A DNA stretch of 8,598 nucleotides from Darwinibacter acetoxidans_A (GTDB lineage: Bacteria > Bacillota > Limnochordia > Darwinibacteriales > Darwinibacteriaceae). The notes under the pieces are model-generated. The model was not told the origin of the DNA and did no database searches. It saw nothing but the letters and a program-made list of their open reading frames with translations. A program made the translations under genes and the position numbers. Below, in pieces: positions 1 to 5,093 of the stretch; position 1 is the stretch's first letter, and each line of letters starts with the position of its first letter. The stretch spans positions 1 to 8,598 of the forward strand of contig JBHGWS010000033.1 in assembly GCA_041936745.1 (NCBI GenBank), in the 5' to 3' direction.

Positions 1-90
1 ACTTTTGGTAAAATAGGAGTTAAGGTATGGATTTACCACGGTGAAATCCTGCCTGAGGTAACGGAAAGTATAGGCGAAGGAGGCAGATAG
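1..90 (+). CDS. rpsC: 30S ribosomal protein S3, C-terminal end only (partial)
   Basis: Reading frame 1 is open from the first base and encodes 29 residues before a TAG stop. The residues FGKIGVKVWIYHGEILPE (2-19) match the conserved end of S3's C-terminal domain, which usually reads like GVKVWIYKGE. S3 sits in the small-subunit head at the mRNA entry tunnel. The gene begins outside the window. The rplP SD sequence (GAAGGAGG, 76-83) lies inside the last S3 codons and the rplP start follows the S3 stop by 2 nt, so the two genes are probably translationally coupled. Identity rests on this short tail plus the rpsC-rplP order, which is standard for the S10 operon. Confidence 0.93.
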   Translation, partial: TFGKIGVKVWIYHGEILPEVTESIGEGGR

Positions 91-92
91 GG

Positions 93-527
93 ATGCTGAT
101 TCCAAAAAGAGTTAAGTACCGCCGAGTCCACAGAGGCCGGATGACCGGTAAGGCCCATAGGGGTGCCGATGTCCAATTCGGCGACTACGGCCTGAAAGCA
201 ATGGAACCGGGGTGGATTAAAAACACCCAAATCGAAGCAGCCCGTATTGCCATGACCCGTCACATTAGAAGGGGCGGGATGGTCTGGATTAGGATATTTC
301 CTGATAAGCCGGTTACCGAAAAACCCGCAGAAACCCGGATGGGTTCGGGGAAGGGTGCCCCCGAGCATTGGGTAGCAGTGGTTAAGCCGGGGCGGATCAT
401 GTTTGAGATTGGTGGTGTCTCGGAAGAATTGGCGCGCGAAGCGATGCGGCTTGCAGCCCACAAGCTTCCCATTAAGTGCAGGTTTGTATCTCGGGCAATG
501 GCAGGTGGTGACGCAAATGAAAGCTAG
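93..527 (+). CDS. rplP: 50S ribosomal protein L16
   Basis: This 144-residue protein is the normal L16 length. L16 binds 23S rRNA near the A site and central protuberance and is needed for late 50S assembly. Visible family hallmarks are MLIPKRVKYRR at the N-terminus, QIEAARIAMTR (46-56), the RMGSGKGAPE glycine-rich loop (about 82-91) and WVAVVKPGRIMFE. The helical LAAHKLPIKCRFV segment lies near the C-terminus. The ATG at 93 is preceded by GAAGGAGG (76-83) with a 9-nt gap, inside rpsC. The gene ends with a short hydrophilic tail (GGDANES) and overlaps the start of rpmC by 11 nt. Arg51, Ile52 and Arg56 agree with the usual residues in the orthosomycin-contact region, so nothing suggests resistance. 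Confidence 0.98.
   Translation: MLIPKRVKYRRVHRGRMTGKAHRGADVQFGDYGLKAMEPGWIKNTQIEAARIAMTRHIRRGGMVWIRIFPDKPVTEKPAETRMGSGKGAPEHWVAVVKPGRIMFEIGGVSEELAREAMRLAAHKLPIKCRFVSRAMAGGDANES
503..511 (+). promoter_or_regulatory. Ribosome binding site of rpmC, inside rplP
   Basis: AGGTGGTGA differs by one base from the ideal AGGAGGTGA and lies 5 nt before the ATG at 517. It supports that internal ATG as the rpmC start. The longer open frame, which begins at a TTG at 403 deep within rplP, is not the real start. Confidence 0.6.
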
Positions 528-720
528 AGAAGTTCGTGACCTTTCCGGTAATGAACTGGAAGTCAAACTAAGTGAGTTGAAAGAAGAGCTTTTTAATCTT
601 CGATTTCAATTGGCCACCGGCCAATTAGATAATCCCATGCGTATTGGGGCTGTGAGAAAAAACATTGCCCGGGTGAAAACCGTTATGCGCGAGCGGGAAT
701 TGAATATAAAAAGAGCTTAA
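517..720 (+). CDS. rpmC: 50S ribosomal protein L29
   Basis: This 67-residue protein has the usual L29 length. L29 is a two-helix hairpin on the solvent side of the 50S subunit near the exit tunnel, where nascent-chain factors such as trigger factor and SRP dock. Typical L29 motifs are MKAREVRDLS at the start, ELKEELFNLRFQLATGQLDN in the middle and IGAVRKNIARVKTVMRERE in the second helix. The frame stays open upstream to 403, but that extension lies within rplP, has no L29 similarity and would make the protein far too long. ATG 517 was therefore chosen, with a near-consensus SD at 503-511. It overlaps rplP by 11 nt, which suggests translational coupling. Confidence 0.97.
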   Translation: MKAREVRDLSGNELEVKLSELKEELFNLRFQLATGQLDNPMRIGAVRKNIARVKTVMRERELNIKRA

Positions 721-753
721 AGCCCTCAAGGAAGCGGGAAGGGAGGAGCGAAG

Positions 754-1014
754 ATGAGCAAGGAAAGAGCAGCGCGGCGCACCAGGATCGGTACGGTCGT
801 CAGCGATAAAATGGATAAGACAATAGTTGTCTCCGTAGAGCGGAAAATGCAGCACCCGCTGTATGGGAAGGTTATGAGAAAGACCACGAAATTCAGGGTT
901 CATGACGAAGAAAACGAATGCAGCGTAGGGGATCGGGTCCGGATTATGGAAACACGGCCTCTCAGTAAGCATAAACGCTGGCGGGTAACGCAGATTTTGG
1001 AGAAAGCCCGCTAG
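754..1014 (+). CDS. rpsQ: 30S ribosomal protein S17
   Basis: This 86-residue protein is an OB-fold primary 16S rRNA-binding protein of the small-subunit body. Family signatures are RIGTVVSDKMDKTIVVSVE (about 11-29), the HPLYGKVMRKTTKFRVHDE segment (about 34-52), GDRVRIMETRPLSKHKRW (about 59-76) and a short basic tail ending EKAR. GGGAGGAG (741-748) lies 5 nt upstream of the ATG. The 33-nt gap after rpmC holds little more than this SD. It follows L29 and precedes L14, the universal spc order. Nothing is unusual in length or motifs. Confidence 0.98.
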   Translation: MSKERAARRTRIGTVVSDKMDKTIVVSVERKMQHPLYGKVMRKTTKFRVHDEENECSVGDRVRIMETRPLSKHKRWRVTQILEKAR

Positions 1015-1042
1015 AATTAGGCCAAGGGAAGGAGGAGCTAAC

Positions 1043-1411
1043 ATGATCCAGCAGGAGAGTCGTTTGAAGGTCGCTGATAACACCGGCGCCAGGGAAATCC
1101 TCTGTGTACGGGTATTGGGCGGCTCCGGACGACGTTATGCTCGCGTGGGTGATGTAATTATCGCTTCTGTGAAACACGCTACCCCCGGTGGCGTCGTGAA
1201 AAAAGGCGAAATTGTCAGAGCAGTAATCGTGAGGACAAAACAGCAGTATGGGCGGAAAGACGGATCTAATATTCGTTTTGATGAAAACGCCGCAGTTATT
1301 ATAGATGATCAAAACAACCCCAGGGGGACCCGTATTTTCGGCCCTGTGGCCAGGGAATTACGGGAAAAGAATTTCATGAGAATCCTCTCTCTGGCTCCTG
1401 AAGTTCTCTAG
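1043..1411 (+). CDS. rplN: 50S ribosomal protein L14
   Basis: This 122-residue protein is exactly the common bacterial L14 length. L14 is a beta-barrel protein that contacts 23S rRNA, L19 and the 30S subunit at an intersubunit bridge, and is the docking site of the silencing factor RsfS. The start MIQQESRLKVADNTGARE is diagnostic. Other hallmarks are the GVVKKGEIVRAVIVRTK stretch, the RFDENAAVIID core and NPRGTRIFGPVARELRE near the end. A strong SD (AAGGAGG, 1029-1035) lies 7 nt before the ATG. It is an ordinary, intact gene between rpsQ and rplX. Confidence 0.98.
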   Translation: MIQQESRLKVADNTGAREILCVRVLGGSGRRYARVGDVIIASVKHATPGGVVKKGEIVRAVIVRTKQQYGRKDGSNIRFDENAAVIIDDQNNPRGTRIFGPVARELREKNFMRILSLAPEVL

Positions 1412-1429
1412 TGGAAAGGAGGATGAGGA

Positions 1430-1750
1430 ATGGCTAGAATTCATGTACGGCGCGGAGATTTAGTCAGCGTAAACAGCGGTGAAAGCCGGGGCAAAAGGGG
1501 AAAGATTTTAGAAGTTAACCCCCGGGCCGGCAAAGTCATCGTGGATGGTGTTAACATCCAAAAGAAACACACGCGGCCAACTCAAACTAATCCTCAGGGA
1601 GGCATTATTGAAAAGCCTGGGCCCATCGATGCCTCCAATGTTTCCTTAGTTTGCCCCAGCTGCAAAGAGCCAACGCGGGTTAAGCGGGCCCGTTCAGCGG
1701 ACGGCGAATTGGAACGTCAATGTAAGAAATGTGGCAGAGCTATAGATTAA
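1430..1750 (+). CDS. rplX: 50S ribosomal protein L24 with a C-terminal zinc ribbon
   Basis: This 106-residue L24 is an assembly initiator that binds the 5' domain of 23S rRNA near the tunnel exit. The N-terminal KOW/SH3 domain is visible (HVRRGDLVSVNSGESRGKRG, 5-24), followed by VIVDGVNIQKKHTRP and NPQGGIIEKPGPI. The C-terminal part contains CPSC (Cys75, Cys78) and CKKC (Cys98, Cys101). This CxxC-x19-CxxC pattern is a plausible four-cysteine zinc ribbon. Some L24 lineages, such as Thermus, carry a similar pattern, while others, such as Bacillus, lack it. Glu18 sits where the KOW loop usually has Lys (SGKDKGK). The SD AAAGGAGG (1415-1422) is 7 nt from the ATG. Zinc binding is inferred from cysteine spacing alone. 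Confidence 0.97.
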   Translation: MARIHVRRGDLVSVNSGESRGKRGKILEVNPRAGKVIVDGVNIQKKHTRPTQTNPQGGIIEKPGPIDASNVSLVCPSCKEPTRVKRARSADGELERQCKKCGRAID

Positions 1751-1785
1751 GGAAAAACTTAATGTTTTAAAGGGGGGAGTAGTAC

Positions 1786-2325
1786 TTGGCACGTTTTAAA
1801 GAAAAATACGAGGCTGAAGTAATACCGGCAATGATGGAACGGTTCGGCTATAAGAACGTTATGCAGGTACCTCGTTTTGATAAAGTTGTCTTAAACATTG
1901 GTGTTGGGGAAGCGACAGAGGACCCCAAAGCTTTAGAGGGGGCTGTCAGAGATTTAGAAATTATCTCGGGCCAAAAGCCGATTATAACACATGCCAAAAA
2001 ATCCGTTGCCGCTTTTAAAGTGCGGGAAGGCATGCCTGTGGGCTGCAAGGTCACTCTGCGGGGCAGGCGCATGTTCGAGTTTTTGGACAGGTTAATCAGC
2101 ATCACCCTGCCCAGGATTCGGGACTTCCGCGGTGCTTCTCCCAGATCGTTTGACGGTCATGGGAACTACAGCTTAGGTATTAGAGAACAGTTAGTTTTCC
2201 CGGAAATCAATTATGATGATATCGATAAAGTTAGAGGCCTGATGGTGGTTATTGGAACCACTGCTGAAACGGACGAAGAAGCTTTCGAGCTTTTAAAACT
2301 GATGGGTATGCCATTTAGAAATTGA
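1786..2325 (+). CDS. rplE: 50S ribosomal protein L5
   Basis: This 179-residue protein matches the usual bacterial L5 length. L5 binds 5S rRNA and helps load it onto the central protuberance, contacting the P-site tRNA and S13. Hallmarks are VPRFDKVVLNIGVGEA (about 28-43), QKPIITHAKKSVAAFKVREG, CKVTLRGRRMFEFLDRL and GIREQLVFPEINYDD. The C-terminal TDEEAFELLKLMGMPF motif closes the protein. The start is TTG at 1786, with AGGGGGGAG (1771-1779) 6 nt upstream. No in-frame ATG lies near that position with comparable support, and the product begins MARFKEKYE as in relatives. It is a well-supported non-AUG start. Confidence 0.97.
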   Translation: MARFKEKYEAEVIPAMMERFGYKNVMQVPRFDKVVLNIGVGEATEDPKALEGAVRDLEIISGQKPIITHAKKSVAAFKVREGMPVGCKVTLRGRRMFEFLDRLISITLPRIRDFRGASPRSFDGHGNYSLGIREQLVFPEINYDDIDKVRGLMVVIGTTAETDEEAFELLKLMGMPFRN

Positions 2326-2338
2326 AAGGAGTGGTACG

Positions 2339-2524
2339 GTGGCCAAAAAATCAATGATAGTCAGGGCGCAAAGAGAGCCTAAATTCGAAGTGCGTCGAGT
2401 TAACCGCTGTAGAATCTGCGGACGCCCGCGCGGTTACATGCGCCGCTTTCAAATGTGCCGTGTCTGCTTCCGGAAATATGCCAACGAAGGGCAGATACCC
2501 GGAGTAACCAAATCAAGTTGGTAG
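2339..2524 (+). CDS. rpsZ: 30S ribosomal protein S14, zinc-binding type Z (rpsN/rpsZ)
   Basis: This 61-residue protein is the short, zinc-containing form of S14, which sits in the head of the 30S subunit next to S3 and S10. Cys24, Cys27, Cys40 and Cys43 form an intact CxxC-x12-CxxC zinc site (CRIC and CRVC). The C-terminal GQIPGVTKSSW is the classic type Z ending. The longer zinc-free paralogue used under zinc starvation by some bacteria is not in this window. The start is GTG at 2339, giving MAKKSMIVRAQ. The upstream AAAGGAG (2325-2331) overlaps the rplE stop and lies 7 nt away. Position between L5 and S8 is standard. Confidence 0.97.
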   Translation: MAKKSMIVRAQREPKFEVRRVNRCRICGRPRGYMRRFQMCRVCFRKYANEGQIPGVTKSSW

Positions 2525-2525
2525 T

Positions 2526-2552
2526 GATGCTTCATCCCCGGGGATGTACATC
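2526..2552 (+). promoter_or_regulatory. Possible two-stem RNA hairpin in the rpsZ-rpsH gap
   Basis: In the 46-nt gap before the S8 gene, GATG (2526-2529) can pair with CATC (2549-2552), and CATCC (2533-2537) with GGATG (2542-2546). The inner loop would be CCGG, and a CTT/TA internal loop would separate the two stems. The SD of rpsH (AAAGGAGG, 2555-2562) starts 3 nt after this structure. S8 is the known autogenous regulator of the spc operon in Escherichia coli, through an mRNA mimic of its 16S rRNA site. That this element does the same is inference. The stems are short and could be chance. Confidence 0.3.
2533..2546. repeat. Perfect 14-bp palindrome CATCCCCGGGGATG
   Basis: The 14 bases read identically on both strands. 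A second, overlapping 10-bp palindrome, GATGTACATC, occupies 2543-2552. Both lie wholly between the rpsZ stop and the rpsH SD. As DNA they could be a dimeric protein site. As RNA the first can fold into a 5-bp stem with a CCGG loop. The pattern is directly visible, but any function is unknown. Confidence 0.6.
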
Positions 2553-2570
2553 TGAAAGGAGGTTTCCTGC

Positions 2571-2969
2571 ATGGTTATGACCGATCCTATTGCGGATATG
2601 CTCACACGGATTCGCAACGCCAATTCAGTGAAGCATGAAACAGTTGATATCCCTCGTTCTAATCTGAAAGAGGAAGTAGCCAGGATTTTGAAGGACGAAG
2701 GGTTTATTAGAGAATATAAAGTGATTGAAGACGGAAAACAAGGCATTATTCGGATTTACCTTAAATACGATGCGGACAAAGGCCAGGTTATCCAGGGCCT
2801 AAAGCGGATCAGCAAGCCCGGTTTGCGGGTCTACGCAAATAAAGAACAAGTACCCCGCGTCTTAGGGGGCTTAGGGGTAGCTATCATGTCCACATCTCAC
2901 GGTGTAATGCCGGACCGCTTGGCCAGGCAAGAAGGCGTAGGCGGGGAAGTAATCTGCTACGTTTGGTAA
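2571..2969 (+). CDS. rpsH: 30S ribosomal protein S8
   Basis: This 132-residue protein is a normal-length S8, a primary 16S rRNA-binding protein that recognises helix 21 and nucleates the central domain. In E. coli it also represses the spc operon. Hallmarks are TDPIADMLTRIRNAN (4-18), IPRSNLKEEVARILKDEGFI, the LKRISKPGLRVYA core and the IMSTSHGVMPDRLARQEGVGGEVICYVW C-terminus with its STS rRNA-binding loop. Two ATGs are possible, 2571 (MVMTDP) and 2577 (MTDP). The SD AAAGGAGG (2555-2562) is 8 nt from the first and 14 nt from the second, so 2571 is preferred. The gap upstream holds the palindromes described separately. Confidence 0.97.
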   Translation: MVMTDPIADMLTRIRNANSVKHETVDIPRSNLKEEVARILKDEGFIREYKVIEDGKQGIIRIYLKYDADKGQVIQGLKRISKPGLRVYANKEQVPRVLGGLGVAIMSTSHGVMPDRLARQEGVGGEVICYVW

Positions 2970-2981
2970 GGGGGGAAAGAA

Positions 2982-3527
2982 ATGTCTAGAATAGGAAGAT
3001 CACCGGTTCCCATTCCCGCTGGTGTAGAAGTTAAAATTGGCGATGGCACCATCGAAGTGAAAGGCCCCAAAGGGACCATCACTAAGGAATACCACCCGGA
3101 CATGAATATCGAATTAAATGAGGGCAGCATTATTGTAACTCGGCCCAGCGAAAGTAAAAACCACCGTTCCCTCCACGGCCTGACGCGCAGTTTGATTGCT
3201 AATATGGTCGAAGGGGTTACGGAAGGATTCGTTCGCAATTTAGAAATCCACGGTGTGGGGTACAGAGCGGCTATGCAGGGCAATAAGCTTGTTTTAACCT
3301 TAGGGTTTTCCCACCCGGTTGAGGTGGAGCCGGTGCCGGGCATTGAAATCGAAGTGCCCTCGCCCACGCGGATTTCTGTCAAAGGTATCGACAAACAATT
3401 AGTAGGGCAGACAGCCGCTAACATCCGTGATTTTCGAAGGCCCGAACCATATTTGGGCAAAGGTATTCGGTACGAGGGAGAGCGGATTCGCCGCAAGGCC
3501 GGTAAAGCAGGCCGGGCAGCCCTTTAG
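2982..3527 (+). CDS. rplF: 50S ribosomal protein L6
   Basis: This 181-residue protein is a standard L6 with two repeated alpha/beta domains. It binds 23S rRNA at the base of the L7/L12 stalk near the GTPase centre and the sarcin-ricin loop. The N-terminal MSRIGRSPVPIPAGVEV is diagnostic, followed by VKGPKGTI (about 28-35), LHGLTRSLIANMVEGVTEGF and IHGVGYRA. The signature RRPEPYLGKGIRYEGE with the basic tail IRRKAGKAGRAAL closes the second domain. The stop is at 3525-3527. The start is ATG 2982, with a G-rich SD (AAGGGGGG, 2968-2975) beginning inside the rpsH stop codon. Nothing is unusual. Confidence 0.97.
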   Translation: MSRIGRSPVPIPAGVEVKIGDGTIEVKGPKGTITKEYHPDMNIELNEGSIIVTRPSESKNHRSLHGLTRSLIANMVEGVTEGFVRNLEIHGVGYRAAMQGNKLVLTLGFSHPVEVEPVPGIEIEVPSPTRISVKGIDKQLVGQTAANIRDFRRPEPYLGKGIRYEGERIRRKAGKAGRAAL

Positions 3528-3532
3528 TTTTT

Positions 3533-3538
3533 GAGAGG
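3533..3538 (+). promoter_or_regulatory. Ribosome binding site deciding the rplR start
   Basis: GAGAGG lies 8 nt before ATG 3547, 11 nt before ATG 3550 and only 2 nt before the in-frame GTG 3541. The spacing favours 3547, with 3550 as the alternative, and makes 3541 unlikely. Confidence 0.55.
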
Positions 3539-3546
3539 ATGTGAGA

Positions 3547-3915
3547 ATGATGGCAAAGTTTAATCGGCGTGAAGCCAGGAAGAAAAGGCATCGGCGCCTG
3601 CGCCAAAAAATCGTTGGCACAGCTGCCCGCCCCAGGCTCAATGTTTACAGAAGCCTGGATCACATTCACGCCCAAATCATAGATGACGGCATCGGCCACA
3701 CCTTAGTTGCCGCCTCCACGGTGGAGCCTGCGCTGCGGGGAAAATTGAGTTCAACGGGTAATAAGGAAGCGGCTAAAGAAGTCGGCCTGCTGATAGCGCA
3801 GCGTGCCAGAGATAAAGGAATTAAACAAGTGGTGTTTGATCGCGGCGGCCATATCTATCACGGCAGGATCGCTTCTTTAGCGGAAGGTGCCCGTGAAGGC
3901 GGTTTAGAATTTTAG
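3547..3915 (+). CDS. rplR: 50S ribosomal protein L18
   Basis: The predicted protein has 122 residues. L18 binds 5S rRNA together with L5 and helps build the central protuberance. It has the expected very basic N-terminus (RREARKKRHRRLRQKI) followed by GTAARPRLNVYRSLDHIHAQIIDD. The C-terminal half has KEVGLLIAQRARDKGI and VVFDRGGHIYHGRIASLAEGAREGGLEF, the hallmark end of the family. The frame is open to a GTG at 3541, but the SD GAGAGG (3533-3538) is too close to it. ATG 3547 has 8-nt spacing, and ATG 3550 is nearly as possible. The start is therefore uncertain by one or two codons; the rest is secure. Confidence 0.95.
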   Translation: MMAKFNRREARKKRHRRLRQKIVGTAARPRLNVYRSLDHIHAQIIDDGIGHTLVAASTVEPALRGKLSSTGNKEAAKEVGLLIAQRARDKGIKQVVFDRGGHIYHGRIASLAEGAREGGLEF

Positions 3916-3920
3916 GTGCA

Positions 3921-3928
3921 AGGGAGGG
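3921..3928 (+). promoter_or_regulatory. Ribosome binding site deciding the rpsE start
   Basis: AGGGAGGG lies 8 nt before the TTG at 3937. The frame is also open from a GTG at 3916, directly after the rplR stop. That codon is upstream of this SD and would place it inside the gene, so 3937 is the better start. Confidence 0.65.
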
Positions 3929-3936
3929 AAAGAGGC

Positions 3937-4440
3937 TTGTCGAAACGAAATCAAAAAAGTGGTACAGAATTACAGGAACGCTTAGTTAACATTAATCCCG
4001 TGTCCAAGACCGTGAAAGGCGGCAGAAGCCGCTCGTTCAGTGCCTTGGTAGTAGTTGGCGATGAAAATGGTAAAGTAGGTGCCGGGCTGGGTAAAGCCAA
4101 AGAGGTACCTGAGGCAATCCGCAAAGCTACGGAAGAGGCCAAAAAGACAATGGTTCAAATCCCCATCGTGGGTACCACAATACCTCATGAAATAACGGAA
4201 AAATTCGGGGGTGCGCGGGTTCTTTTAAAGCCTGCATCGGAAGGTACCGGTGTGATCGCCGGCGGGCCGGTGCGCGCCGTTTTGGAAGTAGCCGGCGTGC
4301 AGGATGTTTTGACCAAGTCCCTGGGCTCCGCCAATCCCATTAACGTAGTGCGGGCGACGATGAAGGGGCTTACAAGTTTACGGACCGTGGAAGACGTGGC
4401 CCGGCTTCGTGGGAAAAACCCCGAAGAAATTTTGGGTTAG
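3937..4440 (+). CDS. rpsE: 30S ribosomal protein S5
   Basis: From the TTG at 3937 the protein has 167 residues, close to Bacillus S5 (166). S5 acts at the mRNA entry site, in decoding accuracy and in 30S maturation. The N-terminal double-stranded RNA-binding-like domain is seen in ELQERLVNINPVSKTVKGG (11-29) and ALVVVGDENGKVGAGLGKAKEVPEAI. The C-terminal domain is seen in IVGTTIPHEITEKFGGARV, LLKPASEGTGVIAGGPVRAV, SLGSANPINVVRAT and the RLRGKNPEEILG end. The loop around residues 24-34 (KTVKGGRSRSF), where spectinomycin resistance changes occur in other bacteria, has no deletion. The TTG start is supported by AGGGAGGG at 3921-3928. Confidence 0.96.
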   Translation: MSKRNQKSGTELQERLVNINPVSKTVKGGRSRSFSALVVVGDENGKVGAGLGKAKEVPEAIRKATEEAKKTMVQIPIVGTTIPHEITEKFGGARVLLKPASEGTGVIAGGPVRAVLEVAGVQDVLTKSLGSANPINVVRATMKGLTSLRTVEDVARLRGKNPEEILG

Positions 4441-4455
4441 TAGGGGGAAGATGTT

Positions 4456-4638
4456 GTGGCAAAGTTAAAAATCACGTACAGAAAAAGCGCGATCGGGTCG
4501 CCAAAAGATCAAAAAGACACCATTGCCGCTTTGGGTTTGCGAAAACAAGGCTCCAGTGTTATTCATGACGATAATCCCGTGATCCGGGGTATGATCTTCA
4601 AGGTTAAACATTTAATCGAGGTTGAGGAATTAGATTAG
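4456..4638 (+). CDS. rpmD: 50S ribosomal protein L30
   Basis: This 60-residue protein is the typical short bacterial L30. It binds 23S rRNA domain II on the solvent side near the 5S rRNA region. Family motifs are LKITYRKSAIGSPKDQKDTI (4-23), ALGLRKQGSSVIHDDNPVIRGMI and VKHLIEVEEL at the end. The start is GTG at 4456. GGGGG (4443-4447), directly after the rpsE stop, lies 8 nt upstream. An out-of-frame ATG at 4451 opens only a five-codon frame and is too near the SD to compete. Position between S5 and L15 is the conserved spc order. Confidence 0.96.
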   Translation: MAKLKITYRKSAIGSPKDQKDTIAALGLRKQGSSVIHDDNPVIRGMIFKVKHLIEVEELD

Positions 4639-4655
4639 AAAGAGGGGGTGTAAGC

Positions 4656-5093
4656 GTGCGGATTCATGAACTACAACCGGCAAAAGGCCGGCGGCATAAG
4701 AAAAAACGGGTTGGCCGCGGTATGTCATCCGGATTCGGTAAAACGGCCGGCAGAGGCCAAAAAGGCCAAGGTGCCCGTTCCACGGGCAAAGGGCCCTACT
4801 TTGAGGGCGGCCAAACCCCTTTGGTCAGAAGGCTGCCCAAACGGGGATTCACTAACGTATTTCAGAAGGTGTATGCTGAAGTCAAACTGCATGACTTGAA
4901 TCGTTTCGCACCGGATACAGTCGTAACTCCCCAGTTGTTAATAGAAGCGGGCCTTATCAAAAAGATCAACGACGGAGTTAAAGTTCTTGGAAATGGCGAG
5001 ATCAACCGGTCCTTGACGGTGCAGGCTCACCGTTTCACAAAATCGGCGGCAGCCAAAATTGAAGAGGCTGGCGGCAAAGTTGAGGTGATCTAG
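4656..5093 (+). CDS. rplO: 50S ribosomal protein L15
   Basis: This 145-residue protein matches usual L15 length. L15 joins late in 50S assembly and threads a long basic, glycine-rich N-terminal extension into the 23S rRNA core. That extension is clear (KKKRVGRGMSSGFGKTAGRG, 16-35), as is the FEGGQTPLVRRLPKRGF motif. The globular part includes VTPQLLIEAGLIKKINDGVKVLGNGEI and ends SAAAKIEEAGGKVEVI, a typical L15 finish. The start is GTG at 4656, with AGAGGGGG (4641-4648) 7 nt upstream. Its TAG stop directly touches the TTG of secY, so the two are likely coupled. Confidence 0.97.
   Translation: MRIHELQPAKGRRHKKKRVGRGMSSGFGKTAGRGQKGQGARSTGKGPYFEGGQTPLVRRLPKRGFTNVFQKVYAEVKLHDLNRFAPDTVVTPQLLIEAGLIKKINDGVKVLGNGEINRSLTVQAHRFTKSAAAKIEEAGGKVEVI
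5082..5090 (+). promoter_or_regulatory. Extended SD of secY inside the last codons of rplO
   Basis: GAGGTGATC is a 9-base perfect complement to GATCACCTC, part of the conserved 3' end of bacterial 16S rRNA. Its GAGG core is 8 nt before the TTG at 5094. The same bases encode the last residues of L15 (about Glu-Val-Ile). The unusually long match may compensate for the weak TTG start. Confidence 0.7.

Noticed and set aside
403..516. Upstream extension of rpmC from a TTG
   Set aside because: The extension lies in another frame of rplP, is not L29-like and would make the protein much too long.
33..566. Long antisense open frame (177 codons) opposite rplP
   Set aside because: It lies opposite a clear L16 gene, has no SD or recognisable domain, and its composition is that expected from the reverse of a basic ribosomal protein gene.
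2957..3496. Antisense open frame (179 codons) opposite rplF
   Set aside because: It mirrors L6 codon structure, has no recognisable motifs and crosses the rpsH-rplF junction; treated as a shadow.
3916..3936. Upstream GTG start for rpsE giving seven extra residues
   Set aside because: It precedes the only good SD (3921-3928) and adds residues not expected in S5; TTG 3937 fits spacing and length.
4451..4468. Five-codon mini-ORF (ATG at 4451) overlapping the rpmD start
   Set aside because: Its ATG is only 3 nt from the G-rich SD, and the product is tiny; likely chance.
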